64,000 bases of DNA from Methylovulum miyakonense HT12. Its GTDB lineage: Bacteria; Pseudomonadota; Gammaproteobacteria; Methylococcales; Methylomonadaceae. The stretch lies in contig NZ_KB913025.1 in assembly GCF_000384075.1 (NCBI RefSeq), positions 1,120,119 through 1,184,118 of the forward strand, read 5' to 3'. Shown piece by piece: positions 10,098 through 18,977 of the stretch (positions are counted from its first letter, which is position 1; every line of letters starts with the position of its first letter). The notes beneath the pieces were generated by a model that worked only from the letters and a program-made list of their open reading frames with translations, searched no databases and was not told where the DNA came from. The position numbers and the translations under genes were made by a program.

Positions 10098-10622
10098 ATG
10101 CAACTCGCCATCACCGCCTTAGGCAACAACAAGATCAATTTCATTGCCGAAATATTGCCCGCCATCCGCGATTGCAAATGCAATATTATGGAAATCCGCG
10201 CTTCGCGGCTGGCGCAAGCGACCGCCACTTATTTGTTGGTGCAAGGCAACTGGAACCAGATCGCCAAGCTGGAAAGCACATTGGAAGTCATCCAGCGCCG
10301 CATTGAAATAAAAATCCAGACCTTACGCCCAGAAGGCAAGGAAAAAGGCAAAGACTGCATGCCTTATATGCTGGAAACACTATCGCTGAACCATGAAAGC
10401 ATAGTCGAATCGGTCAGTTCCTTCCTCATAGACCGTGACATTGAAATCGAAGACATCAGCGGCAGTTGTTACCCAGCCCCCTATATCCAAAACCCCGTAT
10501 TTGCCAGTAAATTTATCATCCTGATTCCCCCGCAACTGCATTTGTTATCGCTGCGAGAAGAGTTTATGGAATTCTGCGACCAGCTTAACATTGATGCGAT
10601 CCTTGAACCCATTAAACGTTAG
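10098..10622 (+). CDS. gcvR: ACT-domain regulator, GcvR family
   Basis: The 174-residue protein consists of two ACT-type halves (about 1-85 and 90-170), as in GcvR, the glycine cleavage system accessory repressor of enterobacteria. It lies 7 bp upstream of bcp, the same gcvR-bcp pairing seen in many gammaproteobacteria, which supports the assignment. The N terminus (MQLAITALGNNKINFIAEIL) starts directly in the ACT fold. Whether it regulates glycine cleavage here is inferred from the family; no gcv genes are in the window. Confidence 0.82.
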   Translation: MQLAITALGNNKINFIAEILPAIRDCKCNIMEIRASRLAQATATYLLVQGNWNQIAKLESTLEVIQRRIEIKIQTLRPEGKEKGKDCMPYMLETLSLNHESIVESVSSFLIDRDIEIEDISGSCYPAPYIQNPVFASKFIILIPPQLHLLSLREEFMEFCDQLNIDAILEPIKR

Positions 10623-10629
10623 GTAGCTT

Positions 10630-11109
10630 ATGACATCACCCAGTATTGGCACAGCCGTGCCGGATTTGGAACTTGCGGCCACGGGCGCGAAAACGGTCAA
10701 ATTCAGTGATTACCGAGGCCAGTTCGTCCTGCTGTATTTTTACCCGAAAGACAACACGCCAGGCTGTACGACGGAAGGCCAGGCGTTCCGTGATGCGATC
10801 GGCCAATTCACCGCGCTCAATACCGTCATTTTGGGCGTATCGCGGGATTCGGTGAAAATGCACGAAGGCTTCAAATGCAAGCAGGCCTTTCCGTTTGATT
10901 TGTTGTCCGACCCCGAAGAACAGCTCTGCAACCTGTTTGATGTCATCAAACAAAAAAATATGTACGGCAAACAAGTGCGCGGCATTGAGCGCAGCACTTT
11001 TTTGCTCGATCCCAATGGCGTGCTCGTCCACGAATGGCGCAAGGTCAAAGTCAAGACGCACTGTGAGGAGGTTTTGACGGTTTTGCGGACGTTGGTGCCA
11101 GCCAATTAA
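10630..11109 (+). CDS. bcp: Thioredoxin-dependent thiol peroxidase (peroxiredoxin Q/BCP)
   Basis: BCP-type peroxiredoxins reduce hydrogen peroxide and organic peroxides in the cytosol. The 159-residue protein has the peroxidatic cysteine in FYPKDNTPGCTTEG (Cys46) and the conserved FDLLSDPEEQL stretch. The position equivalent to the resolving cysteine of E. coli BCP (about five residues later) is not a cysteine, so another cysteine or an outside thiol probably resolves the intermediate. It is coupled to gcvR upstream (7-bp gap). A repeat element follows its stop codon. Confidence 0.93.
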   Translation: MTSPSIGTAVPDLELAATGAKTVKFSDYRGQFVLLYFYPKDNTPGCTTEGQAFRDAIGQFTALNTVILGVSRDSVKMHEGFKCKQAFPFDLLSDPEEQLCNLFDVIKQKNMYGKQVRGIERSTFLLDPNGVLVHEWRKVKVKTHCEEVLTVLRTLVPAN

Positions 11110-11114
11110 ATTAT

Positions 11115-11258
11115 TGTCCACGAAAGACACGGAAAGCACGAAAAACTTTCGTGGTCAGCATAATCACGTCATAAGTCAGCTCGTTGAAAAAGCAATAATA
11201 AATTCATTTTTTAAGTAATAACCCGATTTTTTCGTGCTTTCCGTGTCTTTCGTGGACA
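11115..11258. repeat. Inverted CACGAAA-type repeat element, about 144 bp
   Basis: The two ends, 11115-11146 and 11227-11258, are near-perfect inverted copies of a unit beginning TGTCCACGAAAGACACGG. The centre contains a second, shorter hairpin (CACGAAAG...CTTTCGTGG) and AT-rich sequence. Related copies occur at 13489-13510 (half unit) and 37505-37622 (inside a MITE-like element). It fills the bcp-phoH gap and may also act as a transcript-end structure for bcp. Confidence 0.8.
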
Positions 11259-11304
11259 AACCTCACATCATTCCTCTCTCTTTCCCCAACCTCAAAAGAC
11301 CAAC

Positions 11305-12723
11305 ATGAATATTCAGACCACACCGGATAAAAAACTGTTTGTTTTAGATACCAATGTGCTGATGCACGATCCTGCGGCGATTTTCCGTTTTCAGGAGCAT
11401 GATATTTTTATCCCAATGGTCGTTTTGGAAGAGCTGGACCACGGCAAAAAGGGACTGACCGACGTGGCCCGCAACGTCCGCCAAGTCAGCCGCTTCTTGG
11501 ATGAACTGATCCGTGATGCCAACCAGCAAACCCTCAATGATGGCTTGCTGTTATCCCGCATCGAACACGGGCCCAATAGCGAAAGCCTGACCAGCTCAGG
11601 GCGTTTGTATTTCCAAACCAGCGCGATGACCGCGATGTTGCCGGAGAGCATGCCGGGCAATCTTGCCGACAACTCCATCCTCAGCGTGGTGCTGGCGTTG
11701 ACGAAGAAATTCCCGCACATCAAAGTCATTTTGGTTTCGAAAGACATCAACATGCGCATCAAAGCGGCGACGTTGGAATTGACCGCCGAGGATTACCACA
11801 ATGACCAGACGCTGGATGATATTGACCTGCTGTACAGCGGGGCGACTGCCTTGGACGAGGATTTTTGGGACAACCACGGCTCAAAAATGGAAGTGTGGCA
11901 AGAAAAAGACCGCACCTTTTATCGGCTTGAAGACCCGCTGGTTGCCGAATGGTATCCCAACCAATACCTGTACATCGACAATGACAGCAATTTTGAGGCG
12001 ATAGTCCGCGATTGCGAGGGCGAAGTCGCCATTTTGGAACTGGCCCGTGATTACCGCTCGAAACACAACAATGTCTGGGGCATTTCCGCGAAAAACCGCG
12101 AACAAAACTTTGCCTTGAACGCCTTGCTTGACCCTGAAATTGATTTTGTCACCTTGCTAGGCACGGCAGGCACGGGCAAAACCTTGATCGCCTTGGCGGC
12201 GGGCCTGACCATGACGCTGGAAAAGAAAATGTTCAATGAAATCGTCATGACCCGCGAGACCGTGCCGATAGGCGAAGACATTGGTTTTTTACCCGGCACC
12301 GAAGAGGAAAAAATGGCCCCGTGGATGGGGGCATTGATGGATAACTTAGAATTGCTCGGTAGCCGTTCGGGACAAAACGAATGGGAACAGGGTGCGACCA
12401 AAAATATCCTGATGAACCGCGTCAAAATCCGCTCGCTGAATTTCATGCGCGGACGCACCTTTTTGAACCGTTTTTTGATTATCGACGAAGCACAAAACCT
12501 CACGTCCAAACAAATGAAAACCCTCATCACCCGCGCCGGCCCAGGGACAAAAATCATCTGCATCGGCAACTTGTCGCAAATCGACACACCCTACCTGACC
12601 GCGACAACCTCAGGTTTGACCTATGTTGTCGACCGCTTCAAGCACTGGCCTTACGGTGCGCACATCACTTTGCGGCGCGGCGAACGGTCGCGTTTGGCGG
12701 ATTATGCGTCGGAGATTTTGTAA
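11305..12723 (+). CDS. PhoH family protein (PIN domain plus PhoH ATPase)
   Basis: The 472-residue protein joins an N-terminal PIN nuclease-like domain (about 8-150; LFVLDTNVLMHDP with the first acidic residue, ELDHGKKG further on) to a C-terminal PhoH ATPase (about 250-470; P-loop GTAGTGKT near 286-293, and FLIIDEAQNLT as Walker B). This PhoH2/YlaK architecture has been linked to RNA helicase and nuclease activity in other bacteria. It stands alone between repeat-rich gaps. Substrate and biological role here are inferred only from the family. Confidence 0.9.
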   Translation: MNIQTTPDKKLFVLDTNVLMHDPAAIFRFQEHDIFIPMVVLEELDHGKKGLTDVARNVRQVSRFLDELIRDANQQTLNDGLLLSRIEHGPNSESLTSSGRLYFQTSAMTAMLPESMPGNLADNSILSVVLALTKKFPHIKVILVSKDINMRIKAATLELTAEDYHNDQTLDDIDLLYSGATALDEDFWDNHGSKMEVWQEKDRTFYRLEDPLVAEWYPNQYLYIDNDSNFEAIVRDCEGEVAILELARDYRSKHNNVWGISAKNREQNFALNALLDPEIDFVTLLGTAGTGKTLIALAAGLTMTLEKKMFNEIVMTRETVPIGEDIGFLPGTEEEKMAPWMGALMDNLELLGSRSGQNEWEQGATKNILMNRVKIRSLNFMRGRTFLNRFLIIDEAQNLTSKQMKTLITRAGPGTKIICIGNLSQIDTPYLTATTSGLTYVVDRFKHWPYGAHITLRRGERSRLADYASEIL

Positions 12724-12874
12724 TTGGCATTTCAATTGCTTAAGTCTATTAGATAATTCGCAGTCGCTACATAAACTTTACAGAACGGATATAAACCTGT
12801 TCAGTAAAGTTTTGATTTGCTCGGTCTTAAGTATGGCCTTGTAAATCCCGTCTTGACGTAAAAGTACTGGAGGA

Positions 12875-13243
12875 ATGGTGAAGCAAATTGCAATTCGGAA
12901 GCACTTTAGCTATTTCAAAACGAATAGCGAAGAAATCCAAAGCAACTCTTTTGACGAAAAACTTGATCAACTTGATGAAGAGCTAAGGGCTGTTTTCAAA
13001 AAATATGGTCTTGAGATGGTAGAAAGACAAACACAATTTTTACCTATTCAAAAACTATCAATCTTTCATTGCGAGCAGTGTAACCAGCTTATGGTCAACA
13101 GAGATATGAACCCCACGAAATTTGATTCAAATGGGTTGTATGATGACCTCTCATATGTAGTGCTGGATGGTGGTACACATGATGGTAAAAATCTATGTGA
13201 AGAATGCCTACCATTCGCTCATCGTTGGGGGCACTATTCATGA
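12875..13243 (+). CDS. Hypothetical protein with two CxxC zinc-ribbon-like knuckles
   Basis: I do not recognise a family. The 122-residue protein has an acidic, coil-like first half (residues 18-45) and then two cysteine pairs, HCEQCNQL near 66 and LCEECLPF near 110, which could bind one zinc. A GGAGGA ribosome binding site sits directly at the start; the GTG three bases on would have better spacing. Base composition is more AT-rich than the neighbouring core genes, which may point to accessory origin. It is flanked by repeat-containing gaps on its right. Confidence 0.6.
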   Translation: MVKQIAIRKHFSYFKTNSEEIQSNSFDEKLDQLDEELRAVFKKYGLEMVERQTQFLPIQKLSIFHCEQCNQLMVNRDMNPTKFDSNGLYDDLSYVVLDGGTHDGKNLCEECLPFAHRWGHYS

Positions 13244-13268
13244 AGAATTTAACAATATGTACAAGAGC

Positions 13269-13293
13269 AGGACGGGGTTTGAAACCCCGTCCT
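13269..13293. repeat. Perfect 25-bp palindromic repeat (AGGACGGGG type)
   Basis: AGGACGGGGTTTGAAACCCC and its inverted end form a perfect hairpin. A related pair of hairpins is found at 55000-55085, so this is a dispersed REP-like repeat. It may also end transcription of the upstream gene, although no long T run follows. Confidence 0.75.
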
Positions 13294-13330
13294 TAACGTT
13301 TCAAAATACCTGTAGGCACTGTTAGCGTTT

Positions 13331-13359
13331 GGAGACAAAAAACATGTTTTTTTGACTCC
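13331..13359. repeat. GGAG-A/T-rich palindrome centred on ACATGT
   Basis: The arms read GGAGACAAAAAACATG and, inverted, GGAGTCAAAAAAACATG. A near-identical perfect palindrome occurs at 30896-30923 inside a MITE-like element, which suggests a shared mobile or repeat-derived module. Confidence 0.65.
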
Positions 13360-13557
13360 AATTCTCGTGGATGCCGAACGGGGCTTCCACTCCCAGTACT
13401 ATAAACATTTCAATTTACCCGCAGATACCCCAAAACATTACGAAACGGATAACTCCTCCCTAAAATATCGGCTTTATTAACGAGACAATTTTCGTGTTTT
13501 TCGTGGACAAAAACCCTATATTACCAAGCGCGTATCGCCCCCATCTGAGACCACGCT

Positions 13558-14853
13558 ATGAACAGCAGTAAAATCCCAAAGCCTTCGACTTATCTTACCG
13601 AAGTCAAAACCCTGTCCGACCGCATCGTCAAGGCACAACAACCTATCCGCATCTTGGATGCCATCAAATGGGATGACAGTATCAAACAAGCGTTTATGCA
13701 AAGCGGTTGCAAGGAATTGCCCGCCGTTGATGCCGACTATTACCGCCAACGCCCTTTAGGTTTTGACCCTGGCGACAAAAAAGACGAATTCCACCAAATC
13801 GAACGTGATCTGGTGCGCAAGCTGGGGCAGTTGAACCCGCTCAGCGTCATCATGCGCCGCATCTGCCGCGAATATCAGGATGTCGTGACCATGCTGGAAG
13901 GACGCGGCACGTCGGTGTTTTCCAATATTTCCCAAGAGCTGTACGGCTCGTCGCAAGACGTGTTCCATGTCGGCGACCCGACCATCGCCGATTTGGGCAG
14001 CATGATGGAATCGACCTTGCAGCAATTGCTAGATCTGGATTTCTTGGGCGAGGAACCCAAAACCATCAATGCCAAGGACGCGGTTGACATCCTTAACGCT
14101 AAAATCCAAGACGTTTTCCCTGGCGAAGGCTTACGCGCCATGCTCAGTGACGGCATAGTCTCCGATGCCGCAGCTGGCACGGATTACATCAAAATCCGCG
14201 CCGACGCGATGTTCAATATGCGGGATTTGCGCATTCTCGAAGTGCATGAGGTTTGGGTACATTTGGGGACGACCTTGAACGGGATGGAACAGCCGTATTG
14301 CACATTCCTGGGCAAAGGGCCGCCATCCGCGACCATCACCCAAGAAGGACTGGCGGTGTTGATGGAGATTTTGACCTTCAGCTCGACACCGGAGCGGCTG
14401 ATGCGTTTGATTAACCGCGTCCGCGCCACCACGCTGGTGGAAGAAGGCGCTAATTTTTTGGATATTTTCGAATTTTTCCGCGCCAAAGGTTTGGATGAAG
14501 ATGACAGCTACACCTTTAGCAGCCGCGTGTTCCGAGGCAGCAGCTCCACGGGGATGCCGTTCACCAAGGATTTGACGTACATCAAAGGCTTTGTGCTGAC
14601 CTACAACTTCATGCGTCTGGCCGTCCACAAAGGCAAGCCCGATCGTATCCCGCTGTTGTTTTGCGGTAAGACCATGATTGAAGACATGAAAGTGATGGCG
14701 GATTTGGTCGAAGAAGGCACCGTGTCACCACCGCGCTTTCTGCCGCCACAATTTAAGGATTTGAACGGCTTGTCGGCCTGGATGAGCTTCAGCCGTTTTA
14801 TGACCTCGCTGAATTTCCGGCAACTGGAGCAAGATTACGCGAATATTTTGTAA
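13558..14853 (+). CDS. DUF1704 / QEGLA-motif protein (MATCAP-like metallopeptidase family)
   Basis: The 431-residue protein contains HEVWVH (about residues 229-234), a HExxxH zinc-binding motif, and QEGLA near residue 262, the signature used to name the family 'flavohemoglobin expression-modulating QEGLA motif protein'. Eukaryotic relatives (MATCAP/KIAA0895) are tubulin carboxypeptidases, so a peptidase reaction is plausible, but the bacterial substrate is unknown. Length fits the family. It is a single gene with a half CACGAAA repeat upstream and a 26-bp palindrome downstream. Confidence 0.85.
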   Translation: MNSSKIPKPSTYLTEVKTLSDRIVKAQQPIRILDAIKWDDSIKQAFMQSGCKELPAVDADYYRQRPLGFDPGDKKDEFHQIERDLVRKLGQLNPLSVIMRRICREYQDVVTMLEGRGTSVFSNISQELYGSSQDVFHVGDPTIADLGSMMESTLQQLLDLDFLGEEPKTINAKDAVDILNAKIQDVFPGEGLRAMLSDGIVSDAAAGTDYIKIRADAMFNMRDLRILEVHEVWVHLGTTLNGMEQPYCTFLGKGPPSATITQEGLAVLMEILTFSSTPERLMRLINRVRATTLVEEGANFLDIFEFFRAKGLDEDDSYTFSSRVFRGSSSTGMPFTKDLTYIKGFVLTYNFMRLAVHKGKPDRIPLLFCGKTMIEDMKVMADLVEEGTVSPPRFLPPQFKDLNGLSAWMSFSRFMTSLNFRQLEQDYANIL

Positions 14854-14930
14854 ACGGATTTGGGAAGAAATCGGCCGGGATATGCCCGCCAACACGTTGC
14901 GTGGCCAGCCTTTGCTTAGGAGCAAATACC

Positions 14931-14956
14931 GGAGCCCAAACCTAGGTTTGGGCTCC
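14931..14956. repeat. Perfect 26-bp palindrome, possible transcript end
   Basis: The arms GGAGCCCAAACCT / AGGTTTGGGCTCC are perfectly complementary with almost no loop. It lies about 78 bp past the DUF1704 stop. No T run follows, so it may be a repeat or cruciform-prone site rather than an intrinsic terminator. Confidence 0.6.
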
Positions 14957-15019
14957 AAGTAAAATGCCTTTCAACACTTAAACATGCCATGCCGAAACGC
15001 ATGGGCGATAAAACAAAGC

Positions 15020-16321
15020 CTAGTTTATGGTAATCTTGGTTGCAGTGATGCTGCCGTTAGCCTTAAAGCCTTTGAACTCGGCAATTTGGCCAATAGCAAA
15101 AGAGCTTGCGCCTCCATTCATTTCACGTACCGTACAGTCTGCAAAATAGACCACGGTTTTGCCAACGGTGATGCTGTTTGTGCCCACCGCCGTTATCTTA
15201 GCGTGACCTTCCACTTTTTTGGCACCGCTTGGGACAACACAAGAAGCAACAGGTGGAGGCGTTGGTGTGGCTGTCGTAACGCAAGTGTTAGTTATTGGAT
15301 CCAATACTGTAGAACCGGTGCAAGTTGGAACTACTGGCGTTGGTGTCACACACACATTACCTTGCAATACTTGAGGGCTGACACACGAGGGTGGCGGTGG
15401 CGTGACCACCACTGGCGGGTCAACGGTCAATGAACTAGGCACACAAATGGTGGAGGCATCCAAGGCACCGACATAAGTGACAACATTACCTATTGCAAAA
15501 CTGCCATACGGAACCCCGTTAAAGGTAAATTGTGTGGTTCCTGGCGAACCATATACATTGCTGTACGCCACTTTTTGCCCATTGGCCAGCGTCATGAATA
15601 ATTTGCTGCTGTTAAGGCCGGCGACAATCGCAGAAGTGCCTTGACACGCTGTGGGGATCACTGGCGGGTTATTGTCAATGACTTGGAACGCCACATCACC
15701 GATATTGCTGTCAGGATTTTGCTGGACGCCTTGGATATAAGCCCAACCTCCATAATAAGCGCCGTGATTATAATTCGGGTCAATCTGGCCCGTTACCGGG
15801 TTAATGGTCGGGGTACGGTCAATGGTGGCGAAAAACTGCCAATAAGTGCCCGTTCCGGTGGCTTCGTTATAGATCACCGTGTACTGCCGGCCCACTGTTA
15901 AAAATACACCCGCCGCGCCCAAATCAACACTTGCAACGCCATTGAAAGGTTTGGCGAGCGTTATCGGGGCAGGCGATGTATAGATGACCCGACCGCCCAA
16001 ACCTTCGCCTTCATAAACGGTCACATCTAAAGAAACGGTAGGGCTTACCACCAAAGTAGGATCCCAAGCGCTCACGCCGCAAGCAGGGGCGCAGGTGTTG
16101 GCCCAAGCCTGTAATACTTGGTTATAAGTCTCTTGGTCGGCGACATAAACACCAATTGTCACATCGCCCGCAACGGCATTAAAAGATTGGCCAATGTTAT
16201 TGTGCGCCAAACCCCAGCCACCAGCAGGCAGCGGCGGCGGGTTTAAAATATCTGTAGGCCCGGCATGTGCGGAACCCAACAGCACGAATAGCGCTAAAAA
16301 TGCAATTATGTTTTTTCTCAT
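15020..16321 (-). CDS. Secreted protein with C-terminal DUF5666-like domain
   Basis: The 433-residue product has a Sec signal peptide (MRKNIIAFLALFVLLGSAHA). The first 230 residues of the mature protein look like an extracellular beta-rich domain (GQSFNAVAGDVTIGVYVAD...GRQYTVIYNEATGTGTYW). A middle domain is followed by two Pro/Thr-rich linkers with cysteines, and the last 60 residues (EGHAKITAVGTNSITVGK...) resemble a DUF5666 domain. I chose the ATG at 16321 for the signal peptide; the open frame extends 38 codons upstream without signal character. Function is unknown; a surface or matrix protein is the likeliest reading. Confidence 0.7.
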   Translation of the reverse strand: MRKNIIAFLALFVLLGSAHAGPTDILNPPPLPAGGWGLAHNNIGQSFNAVAGDVTIGVYVADQETYNQVLQAWANTCAPACGVSAWDPTLVVSPTVSLDVTVYEGEGLGGRVIYTSPAPITLAKPFNGVASVDLGAAGVFLTVGRQYTVIYNEATGTGTYWQFFATIDRTPTINPVTGQIDPNYNHGAYYGGWAYIQGVQQNPDSNIGDVAFQVIDNNPPVIPTACQGTSAIVAGLNSSKLFMTLANGQKVAYSNVYGSPGTTQFTFNGVPYGSFAIGNVVTYVGALDASTICVPSSLTVDPPVVVTPPPPSCVSPQVLQGNVCVTPTPVVPTCTGSTVLDPITNTCVTTATPTPPPVASCVVPSGAKKVEGHAKITAVGTNSITVGKTVVYFADCTVREMNGGASSFAIGQIAEFKGFKANGSITATKITIN

Positions 16322-16615
16322 ATTATTGTTTCCCAATAAAGTTGTTGGACAACACGGACATACCGGGCAAGAAATCCCCAGTAATTTTTGGCTTGCAAAT
16401 AAGTGATAAACGCTTATTCGCATGGGAAGTGCCAAAACTATGCCAACGCTAAAATACCAGGTTATTAAGCAATAAAATCAGTTATATAGCATAAAAAAAT
16501 AAAGGCACTCTTTGCATGATGGATAGCGCAAAAAGTCGTGGCATCTACAAAACTTGCGGTATAAACCCTACGATTCTTGCAGTATTTTAAATGCCCCGCT
16601 GTGGCGGCCACCCCA

Positions 16616-17323
16616 TCACGCCCGCGCACAAACCCAGACATCCACCTTAGCCACCCCCGCCTTTTTCAACACCTTCGCCAGCTCATGCACGGTTGAGCCC
16701 GTCGTCATCACATCGTCCACTATCGCCACATGCCCAACCTTGATGGGCTTGACCACGGCAAAGGCGCCCTTCAGATTTTTCCTGCGCTGCTTGGCGGTCA
16801 AACGGGTTTGGTGCGGCGTGTCGTGCCGCCGCTGGCAAGAGTGCAAATCCAGTGGCAGCCGCATGTCCTCGGCAACCGTCCTGGCAATTTCTATCGCCTG
16901 GTTAAATCCACGTTGCCGATAACGGCTATTGTGCAACGGCACGGGCAAGACCAATTCCGGTTTTTCGGCGGTTTCTTGCAGATGTTCCGCCAACAAATGC
17001 CCCAGCAACCGGGCGTTTTTATACTGTGCGCCGAATTTTAGGCCTGTGACCAAGTAACGCAAAGCATCCCCATAAACAAACGGCGCGTAAGTGTCATCAA
17101 ATGCCGGGCGGCGGCTTAGGCAACGGCCACACAGCATGGGCGCGTCGGACTGCACTTCCAACCGCGCGGCGCATTGGTAGCAACATTGGCGATTACGCGG
17201 TAATTGCCGATGGCACGGCTGGCACAAGTCACGATGTGGCGTCCCTTTATTTCCGCATAACAGACAGGTAGGCGGCAACAGGTAATCCTGTATAATATCC
17301 ATCCAGTTGTTTACTATTTTCAT
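16616..17323 (-). CDS. comF: ComF family phosphoribosyltransferase-like protein
   Basis: The 235-residue protein begins with cysteine pairs of a double zinc ribbon (CLLCGNKG, CQPC, CCYQC, CGRC). It ends in a type I phosphoribosyltransferase domain with the PRPP motif VAIVDDVMTTGST (about residues 195-210). The family (ComF/GntX/YhgH) is linked to natural competence and DNA use in some bacteria; the biochemical role is still unclear. It is divergent from bioB with a 61-bp shared upstream region, the usual comF-bioB neighbourhood in gammaproteobacteria. Confidence 0.9.
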   Translation of the reverse strand: MKIVNNWMDIIQDYLLPPTCLLCGNKGTPHRDLCQPCHRQLPRNRQCCYQCAARLEVQSDAPMLCGRCLSRRPAFDDTYAPFVYGDALRYLVTGLKFGAQYKNARLLGHLLAEHLQETAEKPELVLPVPLHNSRYRQRGFNQAIEIARTVAEDMRLPLDLHSCQRRHDTPHQTRLTAKQRRKNLKGAFAVVKPIKVGHVAIVDDVMTTGSTVHELAKVLKKAGVAKVDVWVCARA

Positions 17324-17384
17324 AATAACAAGTTGATAAGTGTGGTTTTACGCTTAGCAATAACTATAGCCGGAGTCTTCAAAA

Positions 17385-18347
17385 ATGTCTGTATTACGCC
17401 ATGACTGGCAGCTTGCCGAAGTGCTAGCCCTGTTCGCCCTACCCTTCAACGACCTGATCTTCAAGGCCCAAAGCACCCACCGCGAACATTTCGACCCGAA
17501 CGAAGTGCAAATCAGCAGTTTGCTGAGCATCAAAACGGGTTCCTGCTCTGAAGACTGCGGTTATTGCCCGCAAAGTGCGCGTTACGATTCCGGCCTGCCC
17601 CCCGAAGCCCTGATGCCGATAGATAAAGTCCTGCAAGCCGCACAACAGGCCAAAGACCAAGGCGCATCACGGTTTTGTATGGGCGCGGCCTGGCGGCAAC
17701 CGAAAGACCGTGACATCGAGCGCGTCGTTGAGATGGTGCAAGGCGTCAAAGCCTTAGGCATGGAAACTTGTGTGACTTTAGGCATGTTGACCGACACGCA
17801 AACCGCGCGGCTAAAAGAAGGCGGCCTGGATTACTACAACCACAATCTGGACACCTCGGAAGATTACTACTCAGAAGTCATCACCACCCGCACTTATAAA
17901 GATAGATTGGACACCTTGGCACGGGTACGCGATGCAGGCATTAACGTCTGCTGTGGCGGCATCGTCGGCATGGGCGAAGGCGAACAAGACCGCGCCAAGT
18001 TATTGATCGAACTGGCAAACATGCCTAAACATCCCGAAAGCGTACCCATCAACATGCTGGTGCAAGTCGAAGGCACACCGCTGATGGGCACAGAAAAACT
18101 CGACCCGCTAGTCTTCGTCCGCACCATCGCCGTCGCCCGCATCCTGATGCCAACTTCGCGTGTGCGCTTATCCGCAGGCCGCAAGGAAATGAGCGATGAA
18201 ATGCAGGCTTTATGCTTCCTGGCGGGGGCTAATTCGATTTTCTATGGCGATAAATTGCTGACAACCGATAACCCGATGACTAATCATGATGTGGCTTTGT
18301 TTGGCCGTTTAGGGCTGCATTCGGGTGGGTCTAGTTATGCGAATTGA
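17385..18347 (+). CDS. bioB: Biotin synthase BioB
   Basis: BioB is a radical SAM enzyme that inserts sulfur into dethiobiotin in the last step of biotin synthesis. The 320-residue protein has the radical SAM cluster cysteines in [10 protein letters not shown] (Cys54, Cys58, Cys61) and the conserved cluster-site residues YNHNLDTS and [10 protein letters not shown]. Length is typical. It opens the biotin cluster, followed after a small unrelated gene by bioF and then bioH-bioC-bioD, all on the same strand. No BioR or BirA operator was clear in the short upstream region. Confidence 0.98.
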   Translation: MSVLRHDWQLAEVLALFALPFNDLIFKAQSTHREHFDPNEVQISSLLSIKTGSCSEDCGYCPQSARYDSGLPPEALMPIDKVLQAAQQAKDQGASRFCMGAAWRQPKDRDIERVVEMVQGVKALGMETCVTLGMLTDTQTARLKEGGLDYYNHNLDTSEDYYSEVITTRTYKDRLDTLARVRDAGINVCCGGIVGMGEGEQDRAKLLIELANMPKHPESVPINMLVQVEGTPLMGTEKLDPLVFVRTIAVARILMPTSRVRLSAGRKEMSDEMQALCFLAGANSIFYGDKLLTTDNPMTNHDVALFGRLGLHSGGSSYAN

Positions 18348-18431
18348 GATTTTTTCTAGGTTGGGCTGACTTTAGGAAGCCAAGCTTTGGGAAATGCGAT
18401 AATGTAACGTTGCGTTATCTACGAACGAAAA

Positions 18432-18818
18432 ATGCAAAAAGATCAAGAAATAGCTAAATTCATTGATGAAATCAGGGATAAATTTCCTGATGTTTCAATA
18501 CAAATTGATAAATGGATGCTCCGTCAGGGATTGGAGCCAGAAGATAAATGGTATTGGGATATGATGGAAGCTTTTTCGCAAGCAACAACCGATGCTATTA
18601 AAAATTCTGATGAGCAGTTAGCGCTATCCCATTTGAGCTTCGTTTCTGAAAAACTAAAAATAGCATCAAAAATCGAGGAAGAGTTTATTGATGTTTATTA
18701 CGTTGAATCTTTAATGTGGGACATAAAAGACAAGGAAAAATTAAAATGGGGCTGGAGTTTGATACCAGAGAACTTGAAAGAGCTTTATAAAGAAACATGG
18801 GGAGAGCCTGATTTTTAA
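18432..18818 (+). CDS. Hypothetical acidic protein between bioB and bioF
   Basis: The 128-residue product is acidic and helical in character, with many Lys, Asp, Glu and Trp residues (e.g. EPEDKWYWDMMEAF, YYVESLMWDIKDKEK). I do not recognise it with confidence; its look is that of small orphan immunity-type or DUF7674-like proteins. The gene is clearly more AT-rich than bioB and bioF on either side, and a REP-like palindrome follows its stop codon, both suggesting insertion into the biotin cluster. No toxin partner is present next to it. Confidence 0.55.
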   Translation: MQKDQEIAKFIDEIRDKFPDVSIQIDKWMLRQGLEPEDKWYWDMMEAFSQATTDAIKNSDEQLALSHLSFVSEKLKIASKIEEEFIDVYYVESLMWDIKDKEKLKWGWSLIPENLKELYKETWGEPDF

Positions 18819-18837
18819 TAAGCAAGCGAATAGATAA

Positions 18838-18910
18838 GTAGGGTGGGCAACGCTTTTCTGCCCACCGATTATTCGGCAAATGGTGGGCAAAAAAGCATTG
18901 CCCACCCTAC
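18838..18910. repeat. REP-like palindromic repeat (GTAGGGTGGGCAACGC type)
   Basis: The ends GTAGGGTGGGCAACGC and its inverted copy frame a second inner inverted pair (GCCCACCG / TGGTGGGC), giving a long imperfect hairpin of 73 bp. A second copy lies at 30370-30443. It sits between the small acidic gene and bioF. Confidence 0.85.
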
Positions 18911-18977
18911 GGCTACACGGCTGCCCTTTATTATCAATGCCGGGCCACTCTAGCGTTACCACAAACCCAATCCAACC

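Larger units (their letters stand above)
13244..13557. other. Gene-free, repeat-rich gap
   Basis: This 314-bp gap holds three palindromic pieces: a GACGGGG hairpin (13269-13293), an A/T-rich palindrome centred on ACATGT (13331-13359), and a half copy of the CACGAAA repeat (13489-13510) just before the DUF1704 gene. I see no coding sequence in it. Confidence 0.7.

Noticed and set aside
13331-13359. Intrinsic terminator at the ACATGT palindrome
   Set aside because: A/T stems with no GC core and no T run after the stem do not fit a terminator; its match with the core of a MITE-like element favours a repeat.
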